64,000 nt of DNA from assembly GCF_015352445.1 (NCBI RefSeq), contig NZ_JADKPO010000011.1:1-64000 (forward strand), given 5' to 3'. How positions within the stretch are numbered: the first letter of the stretch is position 1; each line of letters begins with the position of its first letter. Shown in pieces: positions 9,533-18,105 of this stretch. Origin of the DNA: Nocardioides agariphilus (lineage in GTDB: Bacteria; Actinomycetota; Actinomycetes; Propionibacteriales; Nocardioidaceae). The notes under the pieces were generated by a model. That model searched no databases and had not been told where the DNA came from. It saw nothing but the letters and a program-made list of their open reading frames with translations. The translations under genes and the position numbers were made by a program.

Positions 9533-10507
9533 TCAGTGGCCGATGAGCCGGTGCAGTCGCACGAAGCTGTCGCGGTAGCCCAACCCTCGCCAGGCGCGTG
9601 AGGAGAGCAGGTTGGTCTCGCGCCAGTCGGTGACGATGCTGGGGTAGAACTTCTCCCACGCCAGCTGGGAGACCGCCTCACCCAACGCGCGACCGACGCC
9701 CATTCCTCGGGCCTCCGGAAGGACGGCCGCGAAGCCCAGGAACGCTGCTCGCTCAGGTGCGGCCGGGCCGGAGTGGCTCGAGGTGACCTCGAGGTCGCAG
9801 CCGACCGCGCTGCCGACGAGGCGGCCGCCGTGCTCGACGGCGACGTTCCAGAACTGCGGGTTGTCGAAGTCCTCCTCCCAGTCGGCCACGCGCTCCTCGT
9901 AGACGTCGGGCGGCCCGCTGGAGAAGACGGGAGACAGGCCCTGGTGCTCGGGCAGCACCATGTCGAGACGTGCCAGCTGCGGGATCTCGTCGCGGGTCGG
10001 CTCGCGCACGACGAGCCCCTCGCGCACCGGACCTGCTTCGGCCGGGACCCGGATCGCGTGCGTGTGCTGCCAGCCGAACGCCAGCCGGAACCAGGCATGC
10101 AAGAGGTCGGCATCGTGGCTGGGCAGCAGCGCGAAGTGCGCCGCCCGTCCCTCGTCGACCCATCTGGTGGCGGCCTGGGCATAGAGGCTGCGGGCGAGCT
10201 CGGCCTCCTCGACCGCGTGCCCCGCGCTCTCGATCCAGACGTTCGCGCCCCACGCAGCGCCGGGCTTCGGAGCGCCGAGCAGGTAGCCCACCACCCGGCT
10301 GCCGTCGACGGCCACCGAACCCGAGGCGTGCTCGGCGGTGTACGCCGACCGGATGGGCTCGATGCACGCCGCCGGGTCGTCGTACGCGGGGGAGAGCAGT
10401 GGCTCGGCCTCGCGGTGGCGGCGATGCCTGGCCGCCAACAGCTCCGCTGCCGGCTCGACGTGCTCCTCGGTGAACTCTGCGACCTCTGCTCCTGGCACGG
10501 CTGCCAT
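9533..10507 (-). CDS. GNAT-family acetyltransferase, two-domain
   Basis: About 324 residues. The first half (FTEEHVEPAAELLAARHRRHREAEP through WFRLAFGWQHTHAIR) is a degenerate GNAT fold. The second half has a proper acetyl-CoA motif (AVLPEARGMGVGRALGEAV) and the WRETNLLSSRAWRGLGYRDSFVRLHR ending. Substrate unknown. ATG 10507 begins 4 nt after the stop of the histidine kinase, so it is the last gene of the REC/TrxR-like, kinase, GNAT operon and may be a target or output of that system. The same frame stays open further upstream, but that part is a shadow of the kinase. Confidence 0.85.
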   Translation of the reverse strand: MAAVPGAEVAEFTEEHVEPAAELLAARHRRHREAEPLLSPAYDDPAACIEPIRSAYTAEHASGSVAVDGSRVVGYLLGAPKPGAAWGANVWIESAGHAVEEAELARSLYAQAATRWVDEGRAAHFALLPSHDADLLHAWFRLAFGWQHTHAIRVPAEAGPVREGLVVREPTRDEIPQLARLDMVLPEHQGLSPVFSSGPPDVYEERVADWEEDFDNPQFWNVAVEHGGRLVGSAVGCDLEVTSSHSGPAAPERAAFLGFAAVLPEARGMGVGRALGEAVSQLAWEKFYPSIVTDWRETNLLSSRAWRGLGYRDSFVRLHRLIGH

Positions 10508-10511
10508 CTTG

Positions 10512-11885
10512 TCAGCGAGGAAGGCGGATGCGCGCGACAGTTTCGTCGCCCTCGCGAACCAGGTCGATGGTGCCGTTGTGGCGCTCGACGACCACACGGC
10601 GGGCGATGTCGAGTCCGAGCCCGGTGCCCTTGCCGACGTCCTTGGTGGTGAAGAAGGCATCGAACGCGCGCGAGGCCACCTCGGGGTCCAGGCCTGGACC
10701 CGAGTCGGCGATCTCGATGACGACCGCGTCGTCCTCGGCCCTGGTCGCGACACGCAAGGTGCCGGCCCCGTCCATGGCGTCGACCGCATTGTCGATGAGG
10801 TTGGTCCACACCTGGTTGAGCTCGCCGGCGTAGGCGTCGATGCGGGGGAGGTCAGGGGCATACTGCCGGACCACCTCCACGCCCTCCTTGAGCTTGTGCT
10901 GCAGCATCACCAGCGTGCTGTCGAGGCCCTCGACGACGTTGACCGGCTGCAGCGAGGCTCGGTCCATCTGGGTGTAGGACCGCACGGCGCCGACCAGCTC
11001 GGAGACCCGGCCGGTGGCTTCGCGCAGCTCGGACAGCTGGGCGCCGACCGACAGTGTGCCGGCCACCCACTCGAGCCCGGTGCTGAGCGCGCTCCCGGTC
11101 AGCACCTCGGCCGCCCGGTCACACCACTCGACCGAGACGCCCGCCCCGGCCAGCGTGGCTGCCAAGGTCCAGGGGTCCTCGACATCGTGGTCCTCGAGCC
11201 ACTCGCCGAGCTCGTCCTCGGCGTCGGCGACCTGCATGGCGGTGCGCGCGCCCGTCGGTCCGCCGGCGTCTTGGCGCAACCGGTCGAGCGCCAGGAACTG
11301 CTCGGAGGTGATCGCGCCCTCGGCGAGACGCGTGAGCGAGGCGAGCACCTCGTTGAGCGAGTCGGCCAGCGAGGCCACCGTGCGTACGGCGGCCGAGGCG
11401 GGGTTGTTGAGCTCGTGCGCGAGCCCGGCCGACAAGGTGCCGAGGGTGATCAGCGCCTCGCGCTGCCGCACGGTCGCCTCGATGGTGCGGGCGGTGCCGA
11501 AGACGCCACGGACCAGGTGCACGGCAAGGGGCAGCCACTCGTTCATCAGGTCGCGCAGGTCAGCGGCGGGCACCTTCAGCAGCCGTCCGAACTCCACCCC
11601 GCGGCCGGTTGCCAGGTAGACCCCGTCGTCGTCCCAGGCGCGGAAGCCACCGGCCCACCGCCCCGGCACCATCTGGCCGACCCTGGCCTCCTCGCGCCCG
11701 ACAGTGCGGAACAGGTCGATGGCGCCCTCGACCAGCACCCACCAGTGGTCGGCCGGATCACCCTCGGTGAACAGCTGGAGTCCCGGCTCGATCTCGATGG
11801 TGCGTCCGACGGCGAGCAGCTGTTCGAGGCGCTCGTCGCTGACCTTCTCGAAGATCGCCAGCTGCCGCAGCTCGTCGACGCGCAT
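10512..11885 (-). CDS. histidine kinase with N-terminal cyclic-nucleotide-binding domain
   Basis: A 457-residue soluble kinase. Residues 1-125 form a cNMP-binding (CRP-type) domain beginning LRQLAIFEKVSDERLEQL, with EGDPADHWWVLVEGAIDLFR. The H-box is LSAGLAHELNNPA with phospho-acceptor H157. The N-box is NQVWTNLIDNAVDAM (about 357-371), G1 is DSGPGLD (394-400), and G2 is GKGTGLGL (418-425). There are no membrane segments, so it senses a cytoplasmic signal. The helical region between the H-box and the ATPase domain is unusually long (about 170-310). ATG 11885 lies 15 bp after the stop of the response-regulator/TrxR-like gene, with GGGGGG as a likely ribosome site. The cognate regulator is almost certainly that upstream protein. 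Confidence 0.9.
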   Translation of the reverse strand: MRVDELRQLAIFEKVSDERLEQLLAVGRTIEIEPGLQLFTEGDPADHWWVLVEGAIDLFRTVGREEARVGQMVPGRWAGGFRAWDDDGVYLATGRGVEFGRLLKVPAADLRDLMNEWLPLAVHLVRGVFGTARTIEATVRQREALITLGTLSAGLAHELNNPASAAVRTVASLADSLNEVLASLTRLAEGAITSEQFLALDRLRQDAGGPTGARTAMQVADAEDELGEWLEDHDVEDPWTLAATLAGAGVSVEWCDRAAEVLTGSALSTGLEWVAGTLSVGAQLSELREATGRVSELVGAVRSYTQMDRASLQPVNVVEGLDSTLVMLQHKLKEGVEVVRQYAPDLPRIDAYAGELNQVWTNLIDNAVDAMDGAGTLRVATRAEDDAVVIEIADSGPGLDPEVASRAFDAFFTTKDVGKGTGLGLDIARRVVVERHNGTIDLVREGDETVARIRLPR

Positions 11886-11900
11886 CGATGGCCCCCCGGC

Positions 11901-13580
11901 TCAGATCGTCGCCAGGTAGCGGTGCACCAGGTGCACGGCCATCGCGCCCTCGCCGACGGCCGACGCGACGCGCTTCATCGAGTCGAACCGCACATCGCCC
12001 GCGGCGAACACGCCGGGAACGCTGGTCTCCAGGGCGTATGGCGCCCGGGCCGGCAGTGGCCAGCCCGGCACCCCATCGGCACGGGCCAGGTCCGGTCCCG
12101 TGACGACGTAGCCGCGCTCGTCACGGGCCACGTCCTTGCCGAGCCAGTCGGTGCGAGGAGCCGCGCCGATGAAGATGAACAGCCACGTGGCCGCCACGTC
12201 GGTGCACGCGCCGGTGTCGCGGTCGAGGATGGTGAGGGCCTCGAGGTGGCCGTCACCGCGGGCGGAGCGGACCTCGCTCATCGTGCGCACCTCGATCGCC
12301 GGGTGTGCCTCGATGCGGTCGATGAGGTAGCGCGACATCGAGGCCTCGAGGTCGCCCGCGCGGACCAGCATCACCACGCTCTGTGCGTGCTTGGCCATGT
12401 TGAGCGCGGCCTGGCCGGCGGAGTTGGCCGCGCCGACGATGAAGACCTCGTCGCCGGCGACCTGGCGGGCATCGCTGGCGTCAGCGCCGTAGTAGACCCC
12501 GCGGCCGGTGAGGTCGTCGAGCCCCTCGGCCCCGAGCCTGCGGTAGGACACGCCGGTCGAGACGATCACGGCCCGGGCCTCGATGACCGATGGGTTGTCG
12601 GGATCGCCGTCGAGTACCACGGCCCGCACGGGACCGCGCTGCTCGAGCGAGACCACGTCGCGAGCCAGCACCATCTCGGCGCCGAAGCGCTGCACCTGGG
12701 CCATCGCCCGTTGGGTGAGGTCGGCGCCGCTGAGGCCCTTGGGGAAGCCCAGGTAGTTCTCGATGGCCGCACTCGTGCCTGCCTGGCCACCCGGCGCATG
12801 GCGCTCGACGACGATGGTCGAGAGCCCCTCGGAGGCGGCGTACACCGCGGAGGCGAGACCCGCAGGACCGCCGCCGACGATGCACACGTCGTAGAGCGGC
12901 TGCTCGGCCTGGGTGCGTAGCCCGAGGGCACCGGCGATCTCGACGTTGCTGGGTGCTCGCAGCGGCTCGCCCTCGGCCGGGAGCACGAGCGGGAGGTCGC
13001 CCGGCCCGGCGCCCGCCAGCTCGGCGAGCCGTCGACCCTCCTCGTCGGCCTCGACGTCGAACCACCGGTAGGGCACGTGGTTGCGGGCCAGGAACGTCTT
13101 GACGTCATGACCGCGGTCGGACCACCGGTGGTCGACGACCCGGACGTCGGAGGTCTGCTCGGGGTTCTCGTTGTGCCAGTCGCCGAGCAGGTCGTCGAGG
13201 ACGGGGAACAACTGCTCCTCGGGCGGGTCCCACGGCTTCATCAGGTAGTGGTCGAGCCCGATCTCGTTGATGGCCTGGATCGCGACCTCGGTGTCGGCGT
13301 AGGCCGTCAGGAGAACCCGCTTGGCGCCGCCTGCGAGGCCGCGCGCATCGGCCTCGGCGAGCACCTCGATGCCGGTCATCCGCGGCATCCGCTGGTCCAC
13401 GGCGACCAGGGCGACCGGGCGGTCGCGCAGGGCCAGCTCGGCCAGGGCCTCGAGGGCCTCCTCGCCGGAGGACGCGCGCACGATGCGGTAGTCGCGGCCG
13501 TAGCGGCGACGCAGGTCGCGGGCGAGTGCGGCCGAGACCTGCTGGTCGTCGTCGACCGTCACGATCGCCGGCCTGGCCAC
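11901..13580 (-). CDS. response-regulator receiver fused to thioredoxin-reductase-like FAD protein lacking redox cysteines
   Basis: A 559-residue fusion. Residues 1-130 are a REC domain: acidic pocket D10-D12, phospho-acceptor D62 in VDQRMP, T/A switch near LTAYAD, and K115 in MKPWD. Residues about 145-220 resemble a glutaredoxin/thioredoxin-like fold (FLARNHVPYRWFDVEADEEG, then DLPLVL) but without any cysteine. Residues about 228-559 are thioredoxin-reductase-like, with FAD motif IVGGGPAGLASA (234-245), NAD(P) motif IVGAANSAGQAA (381-392) and the C-terminal FAD motif FAAGDVR. Where TrxB has CATC the protein reads GADA (365-368). The only cysteines are C233 and C459, so it cannot be a dithiol reductase. 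Start is GTG 13580 after GGGGGTGG. Similar fusions are annotated in other actinobacteria, but the function is unknown to me. Confidence 0.88.
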   Translation of the reverse strand: MARPAIVTVDDDQQVSAALARDLRRRYGRDYRIVRASSGEEALEALAELALRDRPVALVAVDQRMPRMTGIEVLAEADARGLAGGAKRVLLTAYADTEVAIQAINEIGLDHYLMKPWDPPEEQLFPVLDDLLGDWHNENPEQTSDVRVVDHRWSDRGHDVKTFLARNHVPYRWFDVEADEEGRRLAELAGAGPGDLPLVLPAEGEPLRAPSNVEIAGALGLRTQAEQPLYDVCIVGGGPAGLASAVYAASEGLSTIVVERHAPGGQAGTSAAIENYLGFPKGLSGADLTQRAMAQVQRFGAEMVLARDVVSLEQRGPVRAVVLDGDPDNPSVIEARAVIVSTGVSYRRLGAEGLDDLTGRGVYYGADASDARQVAGDEVFIVGAANSAGQAALNMAKHAQSVVMLVRAGDLEASMSRYLIDRIEAHPAIEVRTMSEVRSARGDGHLEALTILDRDTGACTDVAATWLFIFIGAAPRTDWLGKDVARDERGYVVTGPDLARADGVPGWPLPARAPYALETSVPGVFAAGDVRFDSMKRVASAVGEGAMAVHLVHRYLATI

Positions 13581-13772
13581 TGACCACCCCCAGAAGACAT
13601 CGGTCCGAGCTGCCGCCCGGGCTCACGTGAGGATACAAGTGGCGCGGTGGGTAGGCGTGACATAGCCCACATGGGACCCTAGGAGGCGGGTCGTCGCTGG
13701 CGCTGCTCATGCGGGCGCGCATAGCCTCGGCAGGCTGGTGCACCCGTTTCGTCGTGTCAGGAGGACCACTGG

Positions 13773-14564
13773 ATGTCCACAGGCGTGACCGGCCCGACCA
13801 GGGCCTCGATCCCGGAAAAGACCCTGCGGACCGACCGGTGGTGGCTCTACCCGCTGACCACCTTCGTGGTGTTCACCGCGTTCGTGATCTACGCGACGTG
13901 GCGCGCGTTCTCGGGCACTCACTACTTCGTCGAGCCCTACCTCTCGCCGTTCTACTCGCCGTGCCTGGGCGACTGCGTCGAGGGCTCGTCCGACTTCGGG
14001 CAGCCGTTCGGCTGGTTCCCGCTCTCTTCGGCCCTGATCATCTTGATCTTCCCGCTGGGCTTCCGGATGTCCTGCTACTACTACCGCAAGGCCTACTACC
14101 GGTCGTTCTGGCTGAGCCCGCCGGCATGCGGTGTCGCCGAGCCCCACGGCGGCTACTCCGGTGAGAGCCGGTTCCCCCTGATCCTCAACAACATCCACCG
14201 CTACTTCTGGTACGCCGCGGTGGTCGTCGCGCTGATCCTGACCTACGACACCGTCTTGGCCTTCGGGCCGATGCAGGGCGAGTCCGACGGCATCCACATG
14301 GGTCTCGGCACGCTGATCTTCCTGGTCAACATCGCCTTCATCTGGCTCTACACCCTGTCGTGCCACTCCTGCCGCCACGTCGTCGGCGGCCGGCTGCGCC
14401 ACTTCTCCAAGCACCCCGTCCGCTACCGGCTGTGGACCTGGGTGTCCAGGATGAACGGCGACCACTCGAAGTACGCCTGGCTCTCGCTGTTCTCGGTGGC
14501 GATCGCCGATCTCTACGTCTACCTGCTCTCCACGGGCGCAATCGAGGATCTGAGGTTCTTCTAG
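13773..14564 (+). CDS. sdhC: succinate dehydrogenase membrane anchor subunit (Sdh1 type)
   Basis: A 263-residue membrane protein with about five hydrophobic helices (for example WWLYPLTTFVVFTAFVIYATW and PLSSALIILIFPLGFRMS) and several conserved-looking His and Cys residues (HRYFWY, CHSCRHVVGG). It resembles the single large anchor of the Mycobacterium Sdh1 complex (Rv0249c-like), not the small paired SdhC/SdhD. It anchors SdhA and SdhB and passes electrons to menaquinone; heme and quinone ligands cannot be placed by eye. ATG 13773 follows AGGAGG with 8 nt spacing. The sdhA start is 2 bp after its stop. The 192-bp region upstream separates it from the divergent REC/TrxR-like operon. Confidence 0.88.
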   Translation: MSTGVTGPTRASIPEKTLRTDRWWLYPLTTFVVFTAFVIYATWRAFSGTHYFVEPYLSPFYSPCLGDCVEGSSDFGQPFGWFPLSSALIILIFPLGFRMSCYYYRKAYYRSFWLSPPACGVAEPHGGYSGESRFPLILNNIHRYFWYAAVVVALILTYDTVLAFGPMQGESDGIHMGLGTLIFLVNIAFIWLYTLSCHSCRHVVGGRLRHFSKHPVRYRLWTWVSRMNGDHSKYAWLSLFSVAIADLYVYLLSTGAIEDLRFF

Positions 14565-14566
14565 AC

Positions 14567-16420
14567 ATGGCACGCCATGAGATGACGGGCAACGAGATGT
14601 CCTACTACGCCGAGGGCGGCATCGAGCGCCACCAGTACGACGTCGTGGTCGTCGGCGCCGGCGGTGCGGGCCTGCGCGCGGCGATCGCTGCCCACGAGGC
14701 CGGCGCCAACACCGCCATCGTCTGCAAGTCGCTGCTCGGCAAGGCCCACACGGTGATGGCCGAGGGCGGCATCGCCGCAGCCATGGGCAACCGCTGGCCC
14801 GAGGACAACTGGGAGGTGCACTTCCGCGACACCATGCGTGGCGGGAAGATGCTCAACAACTGGCGGATGGCCCAGCTGCACGCCCAGGAGGCGCCCGAGC
14901 GGGTCCTCGAGCTCGAGGACTGGGGCGCGCTGTTCGACCGCACCGACGACGGGCTGATCAGCCAGCGCGACTTCGGCGGCCACCGCTACGCACGGCTGGC
15001 CCACGTCGGCGACCGCACCGGCCTGGAGATGATCCGCACCCTGCAGCAGCGCGCGGTGCAGATCGGCATCGACGTGTTCATGGAGTGCACGGTCACCGAC
15101 CTGCTGCAAGACAGGTCATCGGGCGAGGGCCGGATGGCCGGCGTCTTCGCCTACTGGCGCGAGACCGGCCGCTTCGTGGTCATCGACGCGCCGGCCGTGA
15201 TCCTGGCCACCGGCGGCATCGGCAAGTCCTTCAAGGTGACCTCGAACTCCTGGGAGTACACCGGCGACGGCCACGCGCTGGCCCTGCGCGCCGGCGCGAA
15301 GCTGATCAACATGGAGTTCGTCCAGTTCCACCCGACCGGCATGGTGTGGCCGCCGTCGGTGAAGGGGCTGCTGGTCACGGAGTCGGTCCGCGGAGACGGC
15401 GGCATTCTGAAGAACTCCGAGGGCAAGCGCTTCATGTTCGACTACATCCCCGACTTCTTCAAGGCGGAGACGGCCGACACCGAGGAGGAGGCCGACCGCT
15501 GGTACGACGACAAGAAGAACAACCGCCGCCCACCCGAGCTGCTGCCCCGTGACGAGGTCGCCCGGGCCATCAACTCCGAGATCAAGGCGGGCCGCGGCAG
15601 CGAGCACGGCGGCATCTACCTCGACATCGCCTCTCGTCGTACTCCCGAGTTCATCCGCAAGCGACTGCCCTCGATGTATCACCAGTTCAAGGAGCTGGCC
15701 GATGTCGACATCACCGCGGAGCCGATGGAGATCGGCCCCACCTGCCACTACGTGATGGGCGGCGTCGAGGTCGATGCCGACTCCCAGGAGAGCGCCGTCA
15801 CCGGCCTCTACGCCGCGGGCGAGGTCTCCGGCGGCATGCACGGCTCCAACCGGCTCGGCGGAAACAGCCTCTCCGACCTCCTGGTGTTCGGCCGCCGCGC
15901 GGGCGAGTCCGCAGCGGCGTACGTCGCGGGGCTGGGCGAGGCGCGCCCGGCCGTGTCCGACGAGGACCTGCGCGCCGGGCAGTGGAGTGCGGTAGCCCCG
16001 TTCAGCGTCGACGGCGGCGAGAACCCCTACTCGATCCAGCACGACCTCCAGCAGAAGATGAACGACCTGGTCGGCATCATCCGCACGGAGGCCGAGCTGG
16101 CACAGGCGCTCGAGGAGATCGAGCAGCTCAAGGTCCGGGCCAAGAGCATGAGCGTCGACGGCCACCGCCAGTACAACCCCGGCTGGCACCTGGCCCTCGA
16201 CCTGCGCAACATGCTGCTGGTCTCCGAGGCGATCGCGAAGGCGGCGCTCGCGCGACAGGAGTCGCGCGGTGGCCACACGCGAGACGACTTCCCCGGACCC
16301 AACCCCGAGTGGGGTGCGAAGAACCTCGTGGTGTCGCTGGCCGATGACGGCGAGTCGGTGATGCTCAACCCACAGCCGTTGCCGCCCATGCCCGACGACC
16401 TGAAGAAGTTCTTCGACTAG
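14567..16420 (+). CDS. sdhA: succinate dehydrogenase/fumarate reductase flavoprotein subunit
   Basis: A 617-residue flavoprotein that oxidises succinate to fumarate. The FAD-binding motif VVVVGAGGAGLRAAIAA is at about 26-42. The FAD-linking histidine is H61 (KAHTVMAEGG). Catalytic and substrate motifs include QFHPTG and RGDGGI, and the later HxxMGGV-like stretch is CHYVMGGVEVD. The SGGMHGSNRLGGNSLSDLLVFG motif near residue 420 is intact. ATG 14567 lies 2 bp after the sdhC stop, so the genes are co-translated. It forms the soluble catalytic head with SdhB on the inner face of the membrane. Confidence 0.96.
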   Translation: MARHEMTGNEMSYYAEGGIERHQYDVVVVGAGGAGLRAAIAAHEAGANTAIVCKSLLGKAHTVMAEGGIAAAMGNRWPEDNWEVHFRDTMRGGKMLNNWRMAQLHAQEAPERVLELEDWGALFDRTDDGLISQRDFGGHRYARLAHVGDRTGLEMIRTLQQRAVQIGIDVFMECTVTDLLQDRSSGEGRMAGVFAYWRETGRFVVIDAPAVILATGGIGKSFKVTSNSWEYTGDGHALALRAGAKLINMEFVQFHPTGMVWPPSVKGLLVTESVRGDGGILKNSEGKRFMFDYIPDFFKAETADTEEEADRWYDDKKNNRRPPELLPRDEVARAINSEIKAGRGSEHGGIYLDIASRRTPEFIRKRLPSMYHQFKELADVDITAEPMEIGPTCHYVMGGVEVDADSQESAVTGLYAAGEVSGGMHGSNRLGGNSLSDLLVFGRRAGESAAAYVAGLGEARPAVSDEDLRAGQWSAVAPFSVDGGENPYSIQHDLQQKMNDLVGIIRTEAELAQALEEIEQLKVRAKSMSVDGHRQYNPGWHLALDLRNMLLVSEAIAKAALARQESRGGHTRDDFPGPNPEWGAKNLVVSLADDGESVMLNPQPLPPMPDDLKKFFD

Positions 16421-16424
16421 TCGC

Positions 16425-16444
16425 TGGTCGAGCCTGTCGAGACC
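16425..16444 (+). repeat. REP-like palindromic element, short form
   Basis: TGGTCGAGCCTGTCGAGACC in the 43-bp sdhA-sdhB gap, one mismatch from the form at 47643-47662 read on the other strand. Confidence 0.75.
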
Positions 16445-16463
16445 CAGTGAGAAGGAAGTACAC

Positions 16464-17240
16464 GTGGCCTACAACCTCAAGATGCGGCTCTGGCGCGGCG
16501 ACAAGTCCGGCGGCGAGCTCAAGGACTACGACGTCGAGGTCGAGCGCGGCGAGGTGGTGCTCGACGCGATCCACCGCGTCCAGGCCACCCAGGCCGGCGA
16601 CCTGGCGGTCCGCTGGAACTGCAAGGCCGGCAAGTGCGGCTCGTGCTCCGCTGAGATCAACGGGCGCCCGCGTCTGATGTGCATGTGCCGGCTCTCGGAC
16701 TTCGAGGAGTCCGAGACGATCACCGTCACGCCGATGCGCACGTTCCCAGTCATCCGTGACCTGGTCACCGACGTGTCCTTCAACTACAAGAAGGCCCGTC
16801 AGCTGCCCAGCGTCGAGCTCCCGGAGCGCAAGCCCGGCGAGAAGCGCACGATGATGCAAGAAGACGTCGAGCGCGGCCAGGAGTTCCGCAAGTGCATCGA
16901 GTGCTTCTTGTGCCAGAACGTCTGCCACGTCGTCCGTGACCACGAGGACAACAAGGAGGCGTTCTCGGGGCCGCGGTTCTTCCTCCGGTTCGCCGAGCTC
17001 GACATGCACCCGCTCGACACGGCCGACCGCCGCGAGCGCGCCCAGCAGGCCGCTGGCTTGGGGATGTGCAACATCACCAAGTGCTGCACCGAGGTATGTC
17101 CGGAGGGCATCCACATCACCGACAACGCGATCATCCCGATGAAGGAGCGCGTGGTCGACAAGAAGTACGACCCGCTGGTGTGGCTCGGCAACAAGATCGG
17201 CATCCGCAACAAGGACAACGACGGCCGCACGCCCGTCTGA
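16464..17240 (+). CDS. sdhB: succinate dehydrogenase iron-sulfur subunit
   Basis: A 258-residue protein carrying all three clusters. The [2Fe-2S] cysteines are in CKAGKCGSCSAEINGRPRLMC (about 53-73, slightly longer than one motif line). The [4Fe-4S] set is CIECFLCQNVC, and the [3Fe-4S] set is CNITKCCTEVCPEG. It relays electrons from the SdhA flavin to the membrane anchor. Start is GTG 16464, with GAAGGAAG 5 nt upstream. It is the last gene of sdhCAB; a small REP element sits between it and sdhA. The converging lipoprotein gene ends 15 bp after its stop. Confidence 0.95.
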   Translation: MAYNLKMRLWRGDKSGGELKDYDVEVERGEVVLDAIHRVQATQAGDLAVRWNCKAGKCGSCSAEINGRPRLMCMCRLSDFEESETITVTPMRTFPVIRDLVTDVSFNYKKARQLPSVELPERKPGEKRTMMQEDVERGQEFRKCIECFLCQNVCHVVRDHEDNKEAFSGPRFFLRFAELDMHPLDTADRRERAQQAAGLGMCNITKCCTEVCPEGIHITDNAIIPMKERVVDKKYDPLVWLGNKIGIRNKDNDGRTPV

Positions 17241-17255
17241 GGGCCTCAGCCAGCG

Positions 17256-17945
17256 TCACCTGAGCGCTTGCAGCAGGCGCCGCGGCAGCTGGCTCAGGCG
17301 CCGATCTGTTCGCTGGTTGCGGGCCACCCACTCGAGGTCGAGCACGTAGCGGCCCCGCGACAACACGACGCGACCGCCCGCCACCGTGGACGACGACGAC
17401 AGGTCGTCGAACACGTAGTGGAAGAGCCGTCGCAACACGGTGCCGCGCCACTCGGAGTAGGCGACGTCGTGCAGCTCGCCCTTCCCGCGATCGGCCGGGA
17501 TGTAGCGCCGGGAGCCGGTCTTGCGGAGGAGGATGTCGTAGTCGCCGTCGTAGCGCCGCAGCTGCTTGGTCAGCCGATCGGCGTACGACGAGGCTCGGGC
17601 TGCGGACGGCCATGCCGTCACGATCGTCGTGACGAGCTCGCCCAGGCCGTTGCCTCCCGGCAGCGAGGCTCCGTGGAGCTGGGTGCCGACCAACCACCGG
17701 GATCTCTCGGTGCCCTCGCGGCGGCAGGGCGCCGGCCGACGCGTCGGACACACCAGCACCCGCTTGAACCCGGGCACCCGCAGAGAGCGAACGGCGCTGA
17801 GCGCATGGAGCCTGTCGATGCGGTAGGGGGCCGCTCGTGGCGAGGGCTCGGTGGCTGGACCACCGGACGGCGCCGCTGGGTCGGCCTGGGCCGAACAGCC
17901 AGCGGTGAGCACCACGACGACGAACAGTGCGAGCAAGCGAGACAC
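17256..17945 (-). CDS. lipoprotein of unknown function
   Basis: A 229-residue protein with a lipoprotein signal: LLALFVVVVLTAGC, lipobox LTAGC with the acylated Cys at about 17. A Pro/Ala/Gly/Ser linker follows, then a folded domain of about 190 residues with one possible disulfide pair (VLVCPTRRPAPCRR). A YADRLTKQLRRYDGDYDILLRKTGSRRY segment and the ending DLEWVARNQRTDRRLSQLPRRLL suggest a sensor-like or substrate-binding fold, but I recognise no family. Start GTG 17945 is chosen because AAAGGA lies about 6 nt upstream and the signal peptide begins there. It diverges from the GH16-like gene. Confidence 0.75.
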   Translation of the reverse strand: MSRLLALFVVVVLTAGCSAQADPAAPSGGPATEPSPRAAPYRIDRLHALSAVRSLRVPGFKRVLVCPTRRPAPCRREGTERSRWLVGTQLHGASLPGGNGLGELVTTIVTAWPSAARASSYADRLTKQLRRYDGDYDILLRKTGSRRYIPADRGKGELHDVAYSEWRGTVLRRLFHYVFDDLSSSSTVAGGRVVLSRGRYVLDLEWVARNQRTDRRLSQLPRRLLQALR

Positions 17946-18105
17946 GGAGATTCCTTTCCCGAGATGACCAGGACGATCCAAAGGCGTGGGCGGCCCTGCT
18001 CGCAACGCGCTCTGCGCGACCTGTGGAGAACCAGGCCCAGGGCTCAGTCGGCCACGGGCTCGCGCCCCGGCCGTGGGTGTCGGCGGCGTTCGGTAGAAAC
18101 GGGGG

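Noticed and set aside
10338-12920. Long open frame opposite the kinase and REC/TrxR-like genes
   Set aside because: Its translation is Gly/Val/Asp/Glu-rich without motifs, the usual antisense shadow of GC-rich genes; the minus-strand proteins have clear domains.
17237-17249. CTGAGGGCCTCAG palindrome at the sdhB stop as terminator
   Set aside because: Arms leave a loop of 1-3 nt and half of it is coding; too small to call a terminator.
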